Source: Phycisphaerae bacterium
GTDB taxonomy: Bacteria; Planctomycetota; Phycisphaerae; JAJVII01
Reading direction: 5' to 3'
DNA: 42,531 bases
Assembly: GCA_022072085.1 (NCBI GenBank)
Contig: JAJVII010000031.1
Location: forward strand, 1 to 42,531
Shown here: positions 8,172-16,496 of the stretch, one piece after another
How the letters are laid out: every line of letters starts with the position of its first letter
Position numbering within the stretch: the stretch's first letter is position 1
Translations under genes and position numbers: made by a program
Notes under the pieces: model-generated
The model's database searches: none
Seen by the model: the letters and a program-made list of their open reading frames with translations, nothing else
What the model was told of the DNA's origin: nothing

Positions 8172-8272
8172 CGGTATTTCAGCGGTGCGACTTCTCCTGT
8201 GACGCGAACGAAACGTGCAGACCGGTTGCCGCGTCAGTCAGACTGATCCAACAGGCCGATCGCACAAGCGCC

Positions 8273-8301
8273 TTGAATCCGCCCGGCCGGACCGGTACGC
8301 T
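8273..8301 (+). promoter_or_regulatory. Candidate promoter for dnaB
   Basis: TTGAAT (8273-8278), a 17-bp spacer and TACGCT (8296-8301) resemble a sigma-70 promoter 30 bp before the dnaB start codon. It sits after the rplI terminator, where a new promoter would be expected. Assignment is by motif only. Confidence 0.4.
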
Positions 8302-8332
8302 GATGGATGCAGCAGTTCTCACGGAGTGAGCC

Positions 8333-9727
8333 ATGTCCCAGGCCGAAGCCCAACCGACCAGTCTGCTGGAGCGGCTGCCGCCCCAGTCGATCCAGGCTGA
8401 GCGCTGCGTGCTGGGCTCGATGCTGCTGGACGCCGCCTGCGTCGGCGAAGTGATGCAGGTGCTCACCCGCGACCACTTCGTCCGCGACGGCCACCAGGTC
8501 CTCTTCGAAACGCTGGTCCATCTCTACGACACCAACCAGGGGTCGGGCATCGACCTGGTCACCGTCCGCGACCACCTGGAGCGGGCCAAGCTGCTGTCGG
8601 CCGTCGGCGGCATGGAGGCGATCGTCGAGATCGTCGAGACCGTCCCGTCCGCCGACCACGCCCTCTACTACGCCAACATCGTTCGCGACAAGTACACGCT
8701 GCGGTGCGTGATCCAGACCGCGACCGAAGTCCTGCGCGAGGCGTTCGACGCGTCCGAGGACCCGTCGGCCACGATCGACCGCTGCGAGCAGAAGATTTAC
8801 CAACTGGCTGAGAAGCACGCCGGCGCCGGCGCGATCGAACTCAAGGCCCTGCTGGACGCAGTCTACGAGACGATCGGCAGCAGCGAGGGGTCGATCGTCA
8901 CCGGCCTGCCGACCGGGTTTCTCAAGCTGGACGAGCTGACCAGCGGGCTTCAGCCCAACGAGATGATCATCATCGCGGCCCGGCCGTCGATGGGAAAGAC
9001 GGCGTTCGCGTTGAACATCGCCGAGCACATGGCCGCCGACAACAACATCCCGGTCGCCTTCTTCTCGCTGGAGATGGCGGCCCAGCAGTTGGCCCAGCGG
9101 TTGCTGGCCAGCCGGGCGGAGATTCCCGGCCACAAGCTCCGCCGCCGGATGCTCAACGACGAGGAGTTCGGTCGGCTGGCCCTGCACGTCGGGGCGCTGT
9201 CGGAGGCGCCGCTGTTCATCGACGACCAGCCGAGCCTGACGGTGATGCAGCTCCGCGCCCGGGCCCGTCGGCTGAAGAACCAGCACGACATCAAGTGCAT
9301 CTTCGTGGACTACCTCCAGCTCATGGACGCCCCGTCCGGCCGCGACATCTCCCGCCAGCAGCAGATCAGCGACATCAGCCGCGGGCTCAAGGCGCTGGCC
9401 CGCGAGTTGCGCGTGCCGGTGGTGGCGCTGTCCCAGCTCAACCGCTCGCCCGAGGGCCGCGAAGGGCACAAGCCGCGGATGAGCGACCTGCGCGAGAGCG
9501 GTTCGATCGAGCAGGACGCCGACGTGGTCATGCTGCTGCACCGCGAGGAGTACTACCACATCGGGCAGGAGGAGGTCCCCGAGGAGATTCGCGGCGTCGG
9601 CGAGGTGATCGTTGCCAAGCAACGCAACGGGCCCACCGGCAACATCAAGCTCCAGTTCAGCAACGAGACGATGCGCTTCCGAAACCTGGCTGAGGGGTTC
9701 GTCCCGGCCGGGGGGGACGACTTCTAA
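8333..9727 (+). CDS. dnaB: Replicative DNA helicase DnaB
   Basis: Hexameric 5'-3' helicase that unwinds DNA at the replication fork. The 464-residue protein has the N-terminal primase-interacting domain (LPPQSIQAERCVLGSMLLD; residues ~15-115), a linker, and a RecA-like core. Walker A is ARPSMGKT (~216-223). Walker B is CIFVDYLQLM. The RecA-family motif VVALSQLNRSPEGR and DLRESGSIEQDADVVMLLHR follow. No intein or truncation is seen. The ATG at 8333 has an ACGGAG sequence 8 nt upstream. It follows rplI, a frequent neighbour in many bacteria. Confidence 0.97.
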   Translation: MSQAEAQPTSLLERLPPQSIQAERCVLGSMLLDAACVGEVMQVLTRDHFVRDGHQVLFETLVHLYDTNQGSGIDLVTVRDHLERAKLLSAVGGMEAIVEIVETVPSADHALYYANIVRDKYTLRCVIQTATEVLREAFDASEDPSATIDRCEQKIYQLAEKHAGAGAIELKALLDAVYETIGSSEGSIVTGLPTGFLKLDELTSGLQPNEMIIIAARPSMGKTAFALNIAEHMAADNNIPVAFFSLEMAAQQLAQRLLASRAEIPGHKLRRRMLNDEEFGRLALHVGALSEAPLFIDDQPSLTVMQLRARARRLKNQHDIKCIFVDYLQLMDAPSGRDISRQQQISDISRGLKALARELRVPVVALSQLNRSPEGREGHKPRMSDLRESGSIEQDADVVMLLHREEYYHIGQEEVPEEIRGVGEVIVAKQRNGPTGNIKLQFSNETMRFRNLAEGFVPAGGDDF

Positions 9728-9858
9728 ATCGCTCCACTTCCCCGGCGGCGCCGGGTTCTCCAAATCGCGCTTGAAATTTCCCCTTCGGGGCATCATTGTG
9801 GTTACCCGCGGGGACGTCTTGTGGGCTGCCCGGGGCGACTGCGTGAGGTGACCGGACC

Positions 9859-12213
9859 ATCGCGACTTTCTCAACCAGACTGTTCAGGGCCCGCCGCCGG
9901 ATCGCGCTGGCGGCCAGCGGCCTGTTGGTTGCCCTGGCGATCTGTCTGACCGCGGTGGCTGACGACCCCGCGTCCAAGTTAGAGTCTCCGGACGGGCAGA
10001 AGATCAAGGAAATCCGCATCGAGGGCAACCGGAACGTCAGCACCCGCCAGATCCTGGCCCAGATGGGCACGCGGGAAGGCCATATCTTCGACCACGACGC
10101 CATCCAGACCGACATCAACAACCTGTACAAGACCGGCCAGTTCAGTTGGATCGACCCCTCGACGGAGGTGACGGCCGACGGGGTGGTCCTGACGCTGAAG
10201 GTGACCGAGCGGGCGCGGGTGGCGGCGGTGCTGTTCAAGGGGGCCCGGTCGATCGCCCAGGCGGACCTGTCGGCGGCGGCGGGCATCACGGCCAGCGACT
10301 TCCTGGACCGGGCCAAGGTGAACCTGGCGGCGCGGTCGGTCGCCGACCTCTACCGCGAGAAGGGATACTACTTCGTCAGCGTCGACGTGGACGCGGCGGC
10401 GCTCAAGGACAACCAGATCGTCTTCAACATCGTCGAGGGCCCGCAGGTCCGCGTGACGGCGATCCGCTTCGAGGGCAACGAGGCCGTCTCCGACGGCACG
10501 CTGTCGGGCGAAATCCAGACCCGCAAGTACATGTGGCTGTTCAGCAAGGGGACGCTGGACGAGCGGGTGATCAACGAGGACGACGACCGCTTGCTCCAGT
10601 ATTACCACGGCCAGGGGTTCCTCAGCGCGAAGGTCAGCCACGAGCTGCGGTTCGCCGCCAACCAGCGCGACGCGACGGTGATCTTCGTCGTCAGCGAGGG
10701 GCTCCGCTACCGGGTCCACGACGTCAAGTTCGAGGGCAACACGGTCTTCGCGGTGCACGAATTCCGTCCGCTGATGTGGCTGGCCCCCGAGCAGTTCTAC
10801 ACCACCGATGCCAGTGAGCACGACACCAAAGCCATCAAGGACGAACTCTACGGCGCCCATGGCTATATCTACGCCCAGGCCGTCATCGACCACCGCTACA
10901 CCGATCAGGAAGGTTACGTCGACGTGGTCGTGCACATCCAGGAGGGCCAGCGGATCTTCACCGGGCGCATCGACCTGGTGGGCAACGAATACACCAAGGA
11001 CAAAGTGATCTGGCGCGAGATGGCGCTGATGTCCGAGGAACCGCCCAAGCCCTACAACGTCATGGATGAGCGCGAGTCCAAGCGCCGCCTGATGAACACG
11101 GGGCTGTTCAGCAAGGTCGAGATCACCCCCACCGCCCAGGGTCGCGGCAACATCCGCGACGTGCTGGTTCAGGTGACCGAGGCCGACAGCACCAGCTTCC
11201 TGGTCGGACTGGGCGCCAGCAGCGACCAGGGGCTGTTCGGCAACATCAGCCTGGAGAATCGCAACTTCGACCTGTTCGGCTGGCCTCGGTCGGCCAAGGA
11301 GTTCTTCACCGGCAAGGCTTTTAAGGGCGCCGGCCAGACGCTGCGGATCGTGGCCGAGCCGGGCACGCAAGTGAACCGGTTCCAGTTGCAGTTCTTCGAG
11401 CCCTACCTGCTGGACAAGCCCATCAGCCTCTCGACCAACCTGTTCTACTTCACCCGCCCACGCGAGTCGTACGACGAGCAGCGGCTGGGCTACATCGTCG
11501 CCTTCGGACGTCGGCTGGGGCGCGGCTGGTCGGTCGAAGAGGCCCTGCGGATCGAGGACGTGAGCATCACCAAGCTGAGCAGCACCGCCCCCGGCGACGT
11601 GGCGAAGGCGAAGGGCTCGCACATCCTGCTGGCGGCGCGGACCACGCTGGCCCGCGACACGACCGACAATCGCTTCGAGCCCAGCAGCGGCGACCGGTGG
11701 GAACTGTCGGTCGAGCCGGCCGGCGGGTCCGAGACGTTCGTCAAGCTCGGCGGCGACTACCGCGTCTACCGCACGGTCCGCACCGACGTGTTCGACCGCA
11801 AGACGACGGTGAGCGGGCGGGCCGCGGTAGACTACATCCTCGGCAACGCCCCGGTCTACGAGCGATACTACGCCGGCGGCCTGAGCACGATCCGCGGGTT
11901 CGCCTACCGCGGCGTCAGCCCCCGCCAGGGCGTGAACAACGACCAGGTCGGCGGCCAGTTCCAGGTTCTGCTGGGCGGCGAGTATTCCTTCCCCATCTAC
12001 GGCAAGGCCCGCGGCGTCTTCTTCGTGGACACCGGCACGGTCGAGACCGACATCGGGCTGAGCAGCTACCGCGCGTCGGTCGGCTTCGAACTGCGGATCC
12101 CCGTCAAGATGTTCGGCTCGATCCCGCTGACGTTCGGCGTGGCCGTCCCCGTCCTGCACGACACCAACGACGACGTCCAGTATTGGCACTTCATGTTCGG
12201 CACCAGCTTCTGA
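9859..12213 (+). CDS. bamA: Outer membrane protein assembly factor BamA (probable AUC start)
   Basis: Core of the outer-membrane beta-barrel insertion machine. The protein has successive POTRA domains (KEIRIEGNRNVSTRQILAQM, VTAIRFEGNEAVSDGTL, VHDVKFEGNTVFAVHEFRP, GRIDLVGNEYTKDKVIWREM) and then a barrel with the conserved GGLSTIRGFAYRG motif. It ends in an aromatic residue (FMFGTSF), as outer-membrane barrels do. The frame is open from 9847. The only annotation-style start, TTG at 9925, falls inside the hydrophobic core of the signal peptide. An ATC at 9859 gives ATFSTRLFRARRR plus a complete hydrophobic core ending AVA-DD, and GAGGTGA lies 7 nt before it. I therefore place the start there (784 residues). 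A CTG at 9880 is an alternative. Confidence 0.9.
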   Translation: MATFSTRLFRARRRIALAASGLLVALAICLTAVADDPASKLESPDGQKIKEIRIEGNRNVSTRQILAQMGTREGHIFDHDAIQTDINNLYKTGQFSWIDPSTEVTADGVVLTLKVTERARVAAVLFKGARSIAQADLSAAAGITASDFLDRAKVNLAARSVADLYREKGYYFVSVDVDAAALKDNQIVFNIVEGPQVRVTAIRFEGNEAVSDGTLSGEIQTRKYMWLFSKGTLDERVINEDDDRLLQYYHGQGFLSAKVSHELRFAANQRDATVIFVVSEGLRYRVHDVKFEGNTVFAVHEFRPLMWLAPEQFYTTDASEHDTKAIKDELYGAHGYIYAQAVIDHRYTDQEGYVDVVVHIQEGQRIFTGRIDLVGNEYTKDKVIWREMALMSEEPPKPYNVMDERESKRRLMNTGLFSKVEITPTAQGRGNIRDVLVQVTEADSTSFLVGLGASSDQGLFGNISLENRNFDLFGWPRSAKEFFTGKAFKGAGQTLRIVAEPGTQVNRFQLQFFEPYLLDKPISLSTNLFYFTRPRESYDEQRLGYIVAFGRRLGRGWSVEEALRIEDVSITKLSSTAPGDVAKAKGSHILLAARTTLARDTTDNRFEPSSGDRWELSVEPAGGSETFVKLGGDYRVYRTVRTDVFDRKTTVSGRAAVDYILGNAPVYERYYAGGLSTIRGFAYRGVSPRQGVNNDQVGGQFQVLLGGEYSFPIYGKARGVFFVDTGTVETDIGLSSYRASVGFELRIPVKMFGSIPLTFGVAVPVLHDTNDDVQYWHFMFGTSF

Positions 12214-12245
12214 CCGGCGGGGGTCTGCGTCGTGGGCTTTATCAG

Positions 12246-12275
12246 TTGACCGGCCTGCCCGGGGCAGGCTAGGCT
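12246..12275 (+). promoter_or_regulatory. Candidate promoter with a palindromic spacer before ompH
   Basis: TTGACC (12246-12251) and TAGGCT (12270-12275) are 18 bp apart. The spacer contains a perfect inverted repeat, GCCTGCC-CGG-GGCAGGC (12253-12269). This could be a promoter with an operator-like palindrome, or a stem-loop at the end of bamA. Only the palindrome is certain. Confidence 0.3.
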
Positions 12276-12325
12276 ATGTGTCTGCCCGGGATGGCTGCGG
12301 AGGGATTCCCCACAGGAGGTCCGTG

Positions 12326-12970
12326 ATGAATCGCTCGCGTTCAAGTTCGAGTCTGCGGCTGATGCTGGCTGTGCTGGCGGCGACGGCGGTCGGCGGGTAC
12401 TGGCTGCTTCGGCCCACCTTGGCCGACAACGGCGCCGATGCCGCCGGCGGCCACGTGGTCGGCGTGGTGGACGTGGCTCAGATCATTGCCCAGGCCCGCG
12501 AGTTGCAGGACGCCAAGGTCCAGTTGACTGACGAGCAGGGCAAGTTGGAAGCCGAGGTCAACACCCGCCGCACGCGGCTTCAGCAGATGGAGGACGCCCT
12601 CAAGAAGCTCAAGCCCGAGCAGCCGGACTTCAACGACAAGCAGGATGAACTGGTCCGCGAGCTGACCCGCTTCCGCGTGGAGATCGAGGAACGCAAGAAG
12701 GCCCTGGTGCTCAAGCACCTGCTCTACACGGCCGGCTTCTACAAGAAGCTGAACGACGCCATCGCCGACATCGCCAAGGCCAAGGGCCTGGACGTCGTGC
12801 TCTACAAGGAGTCCTACACCGAGGTCAACGCCGACTCCATCGAGGAGATGTACGCCAAGATTCAGCAGCGCAAGGTGCTCTACAACTCCGCCCGCTGCGA
12901 CCTGACGCCCGAGGTCCTCAACCGGTTGAACCGGTACTACCACCCGGTCCTGGCGCCCAGGGAGCCGTGA
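12326..12970 (+). CDS. skp: OmpH/Skp family periplasmic chaperone
   Basis: Periplasmic holdase that escorts unfolded outer-membrane proteins to BamA, which is encoded directly upstream. The 214-residue product has an N-terminal signal or anchor segment (about residues 10-28: LRLMLAVLAATAVGGYWLL). It then has the Skp opening strand GVVDVAQIIAQA and a long charged coiled-coil (roughly residues 65-125) rich in Glu, Lys and Leu. The end returns to a beta segment (KAKGLDVVLYKES), as in the Skp body domain. AGGAGGT lies 5 nt before the ATG at 12326; an upstream in-frame start at 12278 has no such site. The bamA-skp-lpxD order is the same as in many diderms. Confidence 0.85.
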   Translation: MNRSRSSSSLRLMLAVLAATAVGGYWLLRPTLADNGADAAGGHVVGVVDVAQIIAQARELQDAKVQLTDEQGKLEAEVNTRRTRLQQMEDALKKLKPEQPDFNDKQDELVRELTRFRVEIEERKKALVLKHLLYTAGFYKKLNDAIADIAKAKGLDVVLYKESYTEVNADSIEEMYAKIQQRKVLYNSARCDLTPEVLNRLNRYYHPVLAPREP

Positions 12971-13020
12971 TTCCCCAGGCCTGTTGATTCCCGGGCCGAG
13001 ACCCGATAGCATATCGCCAC

Positions 13021-13046
13021 GAGGCGCAGCCGGCCTGCTGCGCCTC
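13021..13046 (+). terminator. Stem-loop between skp and lpxD
   Basis: GAGGCGCAGC (13021-13030) and GCTGCGCCTC (13037-13046) form a perfect 10-bp stem with a 6-nt loop, followed by TTGCATTGG. The T run is poor, so this may be a partial terminator or an mRNA-stability hairpin separating bamA-skp from the lpx genes. Confidence 0.5.
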
Positions 13047-13078
13047 TTGCATTGGGACCGACTGGCGGGAGAAACCCC

Positions 13079-14110
13079 ATGAGCGAGCCGGGCTTCACGT
13101 TGGGCGAGATCGCCGGACGAATCGGCGGCCGCGTCGTCGGCGACGAGTCGGCGCGCATTACCGGCGTGGCCCCCCTGCGCCAGGCGGGCGCGGGCGACAT
13201 CTCGTTCCTGGCCTCAGACAAACGCCGCTATCTCGACGACCTGGCCGCCGGCCGGGCGACAGCCGTCGTGCTGGCCGACCCGGCTTTGGCCCCGGGCCGA
13301 CACTGCGTCGTCGTGGACGACCCGGTGGCGGCGTTCGACCAGATCCTGGCGATGTTCCCCACGCCCCGGGACGTGCCGGCTGGCGTGAGCCCGGCGGCCC
13401 ACGTGGACCCGTCGGCCAAGCTGGCCGAGGGCGTCTGCGTCGGTCCCGGCGCGGTGATCCAATCCGGCTGCCAGGTTGGCGCCGGGACGGTAATCTGGTC
13501 CAGCGTTTTCGTCGGCCGCGATTGCCGCATCGGCGGCGACTGCGTGCTGCACCCCGGCGTGGTGCTGCGGGAGCAGACTGAGCTGGGCGACCGGGTCGTC
13601 ATCCACTCCAACTCGACGCTGGGGGCCGACGGGTTCGGCTACCGCCAGGCCGGCGGGCGGCATGTGAAGGTGCCCCAGGTCGGACGCGTGGTCGTCGGCG
13701 ACGACGTGGAGATCGGGGCCAACGTCTGCATCGACCGAGCCAAGTGCGGCGCGACGACGGTGGGGTCGGGCACCAAGATTGACAACCTCTGCCAGATTGC
13801 CCACAATGTCCAAATTGGCGAGCACTGTCTGATCATGTCCCACACGGGCATCGCCGGGGCGACCGAACTGGGCCGATACGTCGTGCTGGCCGGCAACGTG
13901 GGCGTCCGGGACAATATCCGTCTGGGCGATCAGGCGGTGGTTGCCGCCTGCGCCTGCGTCAGCAGTGACATCGAACCGGGCCAGGTCTGGGGCGGCATCC
14001 CCGCGCACGACCAGCGGCAGGCCGCCCGCGAATACGTGGCCATCCGCAAGCTGCCCGAAATGCTCAAGCAGGTGCAGCAGATGGCCAGGAAACTGGGAAT
14101 AGGTGACTAG
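13079..14110 (+). CDS. lpxD: UDP-3-O-acylglucosamine N-acyltransferase LpxD
   Basis: Adds the amide-linked acyl chain to UDP-3-O-acyl-glucosamine, the third step of lipid A synthesis, in the cytoplasm. The 343-residue protein has the LpxD N-terminal uridine-binding domain (FTLGEIAGRIGGRVVGDES, ITGVAPLRQAGAGDISFLA). A left-handed beta-helix of hexapeptides follows, including HSNSTLGADGFGYRQAGG and IDNLCQIAHNVQIGEH, the latter carrying the catalytic His. The C-terminal helix (EYVAIRKLPEMLKQVQQM) is typical. The ATG at 13079 is preceded by GGGAGA. First of a lipid A block. Confidence 0.95.
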   Translation: MSEPGFTLGEIAGRIGGRVVGDESARITGVAPLRQAGAGDISFLASDKRRYLDDLAAGRATAVVLADPALAPGRHCVVVDDPVAAFDQILAMFPTPRDVPAGVSPAAHVDPSAKLAEGVCVGPGAVIQSGCQVGAGTVIWSSVFVGRDCRIGGDCVLHPGVVLREQTELGDRVVIHSNSTLGADGFGYRQAGGRHVKVPQVGRVVVGDDVEIGANVCIDRAKCGATTVGSGTKIDNLCQIAHNVQIGEHCLIMSHTGIAGATELGRYVVLAGNVGVRDNIRLGDQAVVAACACVSSDIEPGQVWGGIPAHDQRQAAREYVAIRKLPEMLKQVQQMARKLGIGD

Positions 14111-14120
14111 AGGCTCGTCG

Positions 14121-14192
14121 CCAGTGGTCCGTGGCCTGTGGCTCGTGTCGGAGCGAGTCGCCGGCCGCAAACCACGAGCCGACAGCCACTGA
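14121..14192. repeat. Imperfect inverted repeat in the lpxD-lpxC spacer
   Basis: GGCTCGTG (14140-14147) pairs with CACGAGCC (14173-14180). Flanking CTGT (14136-14139) pairs with ACAG (14182-14185), and CAGTGG (14122-14127) pairs with CCACTG (14186-14191). The spacer is therefore a nested quasi-palindrome that ends 4 nt before the lpxC ATG. It leaves no recognisable Shine-Dalgarno sequence for lpxC. The repetitive wording (GTGGTCCGTGGCCTGTGGCTCGTG) suggests a dispersed spacer element. Confidence 0.6.
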
Positions 14193-14195
14193 CTC

Positions 14196-15506
14196 ATGAG
14201 CAAGCAGCGGACAATCCGGCGTCAGATGGAGCTGAAAGGCCACGGCCTGTTCACCAGCGAGCCGGTGCACCTCCGCTTTCGGCCGGCCCCGCCGGACACC
14301 GGGCGGGTCTTCGTCCGCCTCGATGGCGATCGCGAGGTGCGCATCCCCGCGCACGTGGCCGTCGTCGCCAAGCGGATGCGGCGGACCAGCCTGCGCAACG
14401 GAACCTTCTCCATCGAGACAACCGAGCACTGCCTGGCGGCCGTCACCGGGCTGGGCATCGACAACATCGAGATCGAACTGGATGCCAACGAACTGCCCGG
14501 AGTGGACGGCTCGTGCATGCCCTACGTGCGGCTGCTGGAGGAGGCCGGCATCCAGACCCAGGACGCCGAGCGCAACATCCTCCGCGTCACCGAGCCCGTC
14601 GTCGTCCAGGAGGGCGACACGATGATGGCCGCCCTGCCGAGCGAGGGCGACGACCTGACGGTCATGTACGACCTGGACTACGGCGCCGATTCGGTGATCC
14701 CGCGGCAGCTCTACTCGGTCACGCTGACGCCGGAGGCCTTCGTCCGCGAGATCGCCCCGGCCCGCACCTTCCTCACCGAGGCCGAGGCCACCGAGTTCCG
14801 CGCCCGCGGGCTGGGCAAGCACCTGACGCACCAGGACATCCTCGTGTTCGGACCGGCAGGGCCCATCGACAACCAGGCCCGCTTCCCCAACGAGCCGGTC
14901 CGGCACAAGATTCTCGACCTGCTCGGCGACCTGTCCCTGGTCGGTCGGCCGATCGCCGGCCGCATCGTCGCCGCCCGCAGCGGGCACAGCCTCAACCACG
15001 CGATGGCCCGCAAGCTGCTGGCGATGGCCGACCGCCAGGAGAAGGCCGCCCGCGTCGCCAGCGAAGCGGCCATGGACATCCGGCAGATTTCGCGTATCCT
15101 GCCGCACCGCTACCCGTTCCTGCTGGTCGACCGCGTCGTGCAGATCGACGGCGACCGTCGGGCCGTCGGCATCAAGAACGTTACCTACAACGAGCTGTTC
15201 TTCCAGGGCCACTACCCGGGCCAGCCGATCATGCCCGGGGTGCTGATCGTCGAGGCGATGGCCCAGCTCTCGGGCATCCTGCTGAGCCAGAAGCTGGAGC
15301 ACACCGGCAAGCTGGCGGTGCTGCTGAGCATGGACAAGGTGAAGATGCGCCGCCCGGTTGTGCCCGGCGACCAGCTCGTGCTGGTGGCCGAGACCATCCG
15401 CGTCAAGAGCCGCACCGGCCACGTCAAGTGCGAGGCCCTGGTCGGCGACAAGCTGGCGTGCGAGGCGGAGATCAAGTTCATGCTGGTCGATTCCGAACCA
15501 GTGTGA
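14196..15506 (+). CDS. lpxC/fabZ: Fused LpxC deacetylase and FabZ 3-hydroxyacyl-ACP dehydratase
   Basis: Two enzymes in one 436-residue chain. Residues 1 to ~285 are LpxC, the zinc deacetylase that commits UDP-3-O-acyl-GlcNAc to lipid A. Evidence is KQRTIRRQMELKGHGLFT, the zinc-ligand segment ETTEHCLAAVTGLGIDNI, and FPNEPVRHKILDLLGDL with GHSLNH. Residues ~295-436 are FabZ, which dehydrates 3-hydroxyacyl-ACP in fatty-acid synthesis. Evidence is ISRILPHRYPFLLVDRV and FFQGHYPGQPIMPGVLIVEA, with its catalytic His and Glu. The fusion is known from Bacteroidota and some other diderms. It couples the two users of 3-hydroxyacyl-ACP. The ATG at 14196 has no visible Shine-Dalgarno sequence. Confidence 0.95.
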   Translation: MSKQRTIRRQMELKGHGLFTSEPVHLRFRPAPPDTGRVFVRLDGDREVRIPAHVAVVAKRMRRTSLRNGTFSIETTEHCLAAVTGLGIDNIEIELDANELPGVDGSCMPYVRLLEEAGIQTQDAERNILRVTEPVVVQEGDTMMAALPSEGDDLTVMYDLDYGADSVIPRQLYSVTLTPEAFVREIAPARTFLTEAEATEFRARGLGKHLTHQDILVFGPAGPIDNQARFPNEPVRHKILDLLGDLSLVGRPIAGRIVAARSGHSLNHAMARKLLAMADRQEKAARVASEAAMDIRQISRILPHRYPFLLVDRVVQIDGDRRAVGIKNVTYNELFFQGHYPGQPIMPGVLIVEAMAQLSGILLSQKLEHTGKLAVLLSMDKVKMRRPVVPGDQLVLVAETIRVKSRTGHVKCEALVGDKLACEAEIKFMLVDSEPV

Positions 15507-15518
15507 CGGACTTCCAAG

Positions 15519-15539
15519 CCCCGGATCGTAGATCCGGGG
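15519..15539. repeat. Perfect hairpin between lpxC-fabZ and lpxA
   Basis: CCCCGGATC (15519-15527), loop GTA, and GATCCGGGG (15531-15539) form a 9-bp perfect stem 12 nt after the fusion gene stop. No T run follows, and downstream genes continue on the same strand. A terminator is therefore less likely than an intercistronic mRNA-stability structure or a dispersed palindrome. Confidence 0.55.
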
Positions 15540-15559
15540 GATCCTGAGCGAGACCAGAC

Positions 15560-16408
15560 GTGCCAAAGATTCATCCCAGTGCGGTCGTCGAACAGGACGT
15601 TCAGTTGGCCGACGACGTGGTCGTCGGACCCGGCTGCGTGTTGCGCGGGGCCGTGAAGATTGGACCGGGTTGCGAACTGGCGGGCTTCGTCTGGATCGAG
15701 GGCGACGTGACGCTGGGCGCGGGCAATCGGCTGTTCCCGAACGTTACGATCGGCTGCCAGGCGCAGGATCTGCGCGGCAATCCGACCGACCCCACGTCGG
15801 TGGTCATCGGAGACGGCAACACGTTCCGCGAAGGGGTGACCGTGCACCGCGGCACGCGGGCCGGCGGCGGGGTCACCCGCATCGGCAACCGCTGCATGCT
15901 GATGGTTGACTCGCACGTCGGCCACGACGCCCGGCTTCAGGACAACATCGTCCTGATCAACAACACGACCATCGCCGGGCACTGCCTGGTGGAGCAGGGG
16001 GCCTGGCTGAGCGGTTTCACGGGGCTGCACCAGTTTACGACGGTCGGCCGATATTCCTTTACAGCCGCCTTTGCGGGCGCCGACCGCGACGTACCGCCCT
16101 ATTGCCGGGTGGAGCACGTTCATCCCCTGCGGTGCAGCGGAGTGAACGTCGTCGGCCTGCGTCGGCTGGGGCTGAGCGTCGAGACGATTCGTGAGCTGCG
16201 CGACGTGCTGGAAGCGATCTTCCCCCGGGGCGAGCTGTCCCTGGTGGACCGGGACGCGATGGCGTCCATCGCCGCCCGGGGCGACCTGAGCGAGTACGCC
16301 CAATGCCTGGTGGATTTCGTCCAGCGAAGCTCAGCCCACCGGTTCGGGCGACAGCGCGAGGCCGGCCGCCATGCCGCCGCGGCCGCCGCACGCGAGGCCG
16401 AGGTCTGA
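15560..16408 (+). CDS. lpxA: LpxA-family acyl-ACP--UDP-GlcNAc O-acyltransferase (first copy)
   Basis: Catalyses the first lipid A step, transfer of a 3-hydroxyacyl chain to UDP-GlcNAc (or to its 3-amino analogue). The 282-residue protein is a left-handed beta-helix (IHPSAVVEQDVQLADDVVVGPGCVL...), with GDGNTFREGVTVHRGT and MVDSHVGHDARL. The second His of the latter matches the catalytic base of LpxA. The helical C-terminal third is present, with an Ala-rich tail. Start is GTG at 15560, giving MPKIHPSAVV; the Shine-Dalgarno sequence is weak. It differs from the next gene in the region after the helix (CRVEHVHPLRCSGVNVVGL versus YGSPGEVRGVNEVG), so the two copies may use different acceptors or acyl chains. 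Confidence 0.85.
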   Translation: MPKIHPSAVVEQDVQLADDVVVGPGCVLRGAVKIGPGCELAGFVWIEGDVTLGAGNRLFPNVTIGCQAQDLRGNPTDPTSVVIGDGNTFREGVTVHRGTRAGGGVTRIGNRCMLMVDSHVGHDARLQDNIVLINNTTIAGHCLVEQGAWLSGFTGLHQFTTVGRYSFTAAFAGADRDVPPYCRVEHVHPLRCSGVNVVGLRRLGLSVETIRELRDVLEAIFPRGELSLVDRDAMASIAARGDLSEYAQCLVDFVQRSSAHRFGRQREAGRHAAAAAAREAEV

Positions 16409-16496
16409 TTGCGGATTCGATGACTTGACGTCTACTCCCGGGCCCGCGCGAGGCCCAACGCAACGGAGGGCCGCCCGCTGGGGCGGATCGACGGAT

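Noticed and set aside
9925-9927. TTG as the bamA start codon
   Set aside because: It would cut off the positively charged part and half the hydrophobic core of the signal peptide, and no Shine-Dalgarno sequence precedes it.
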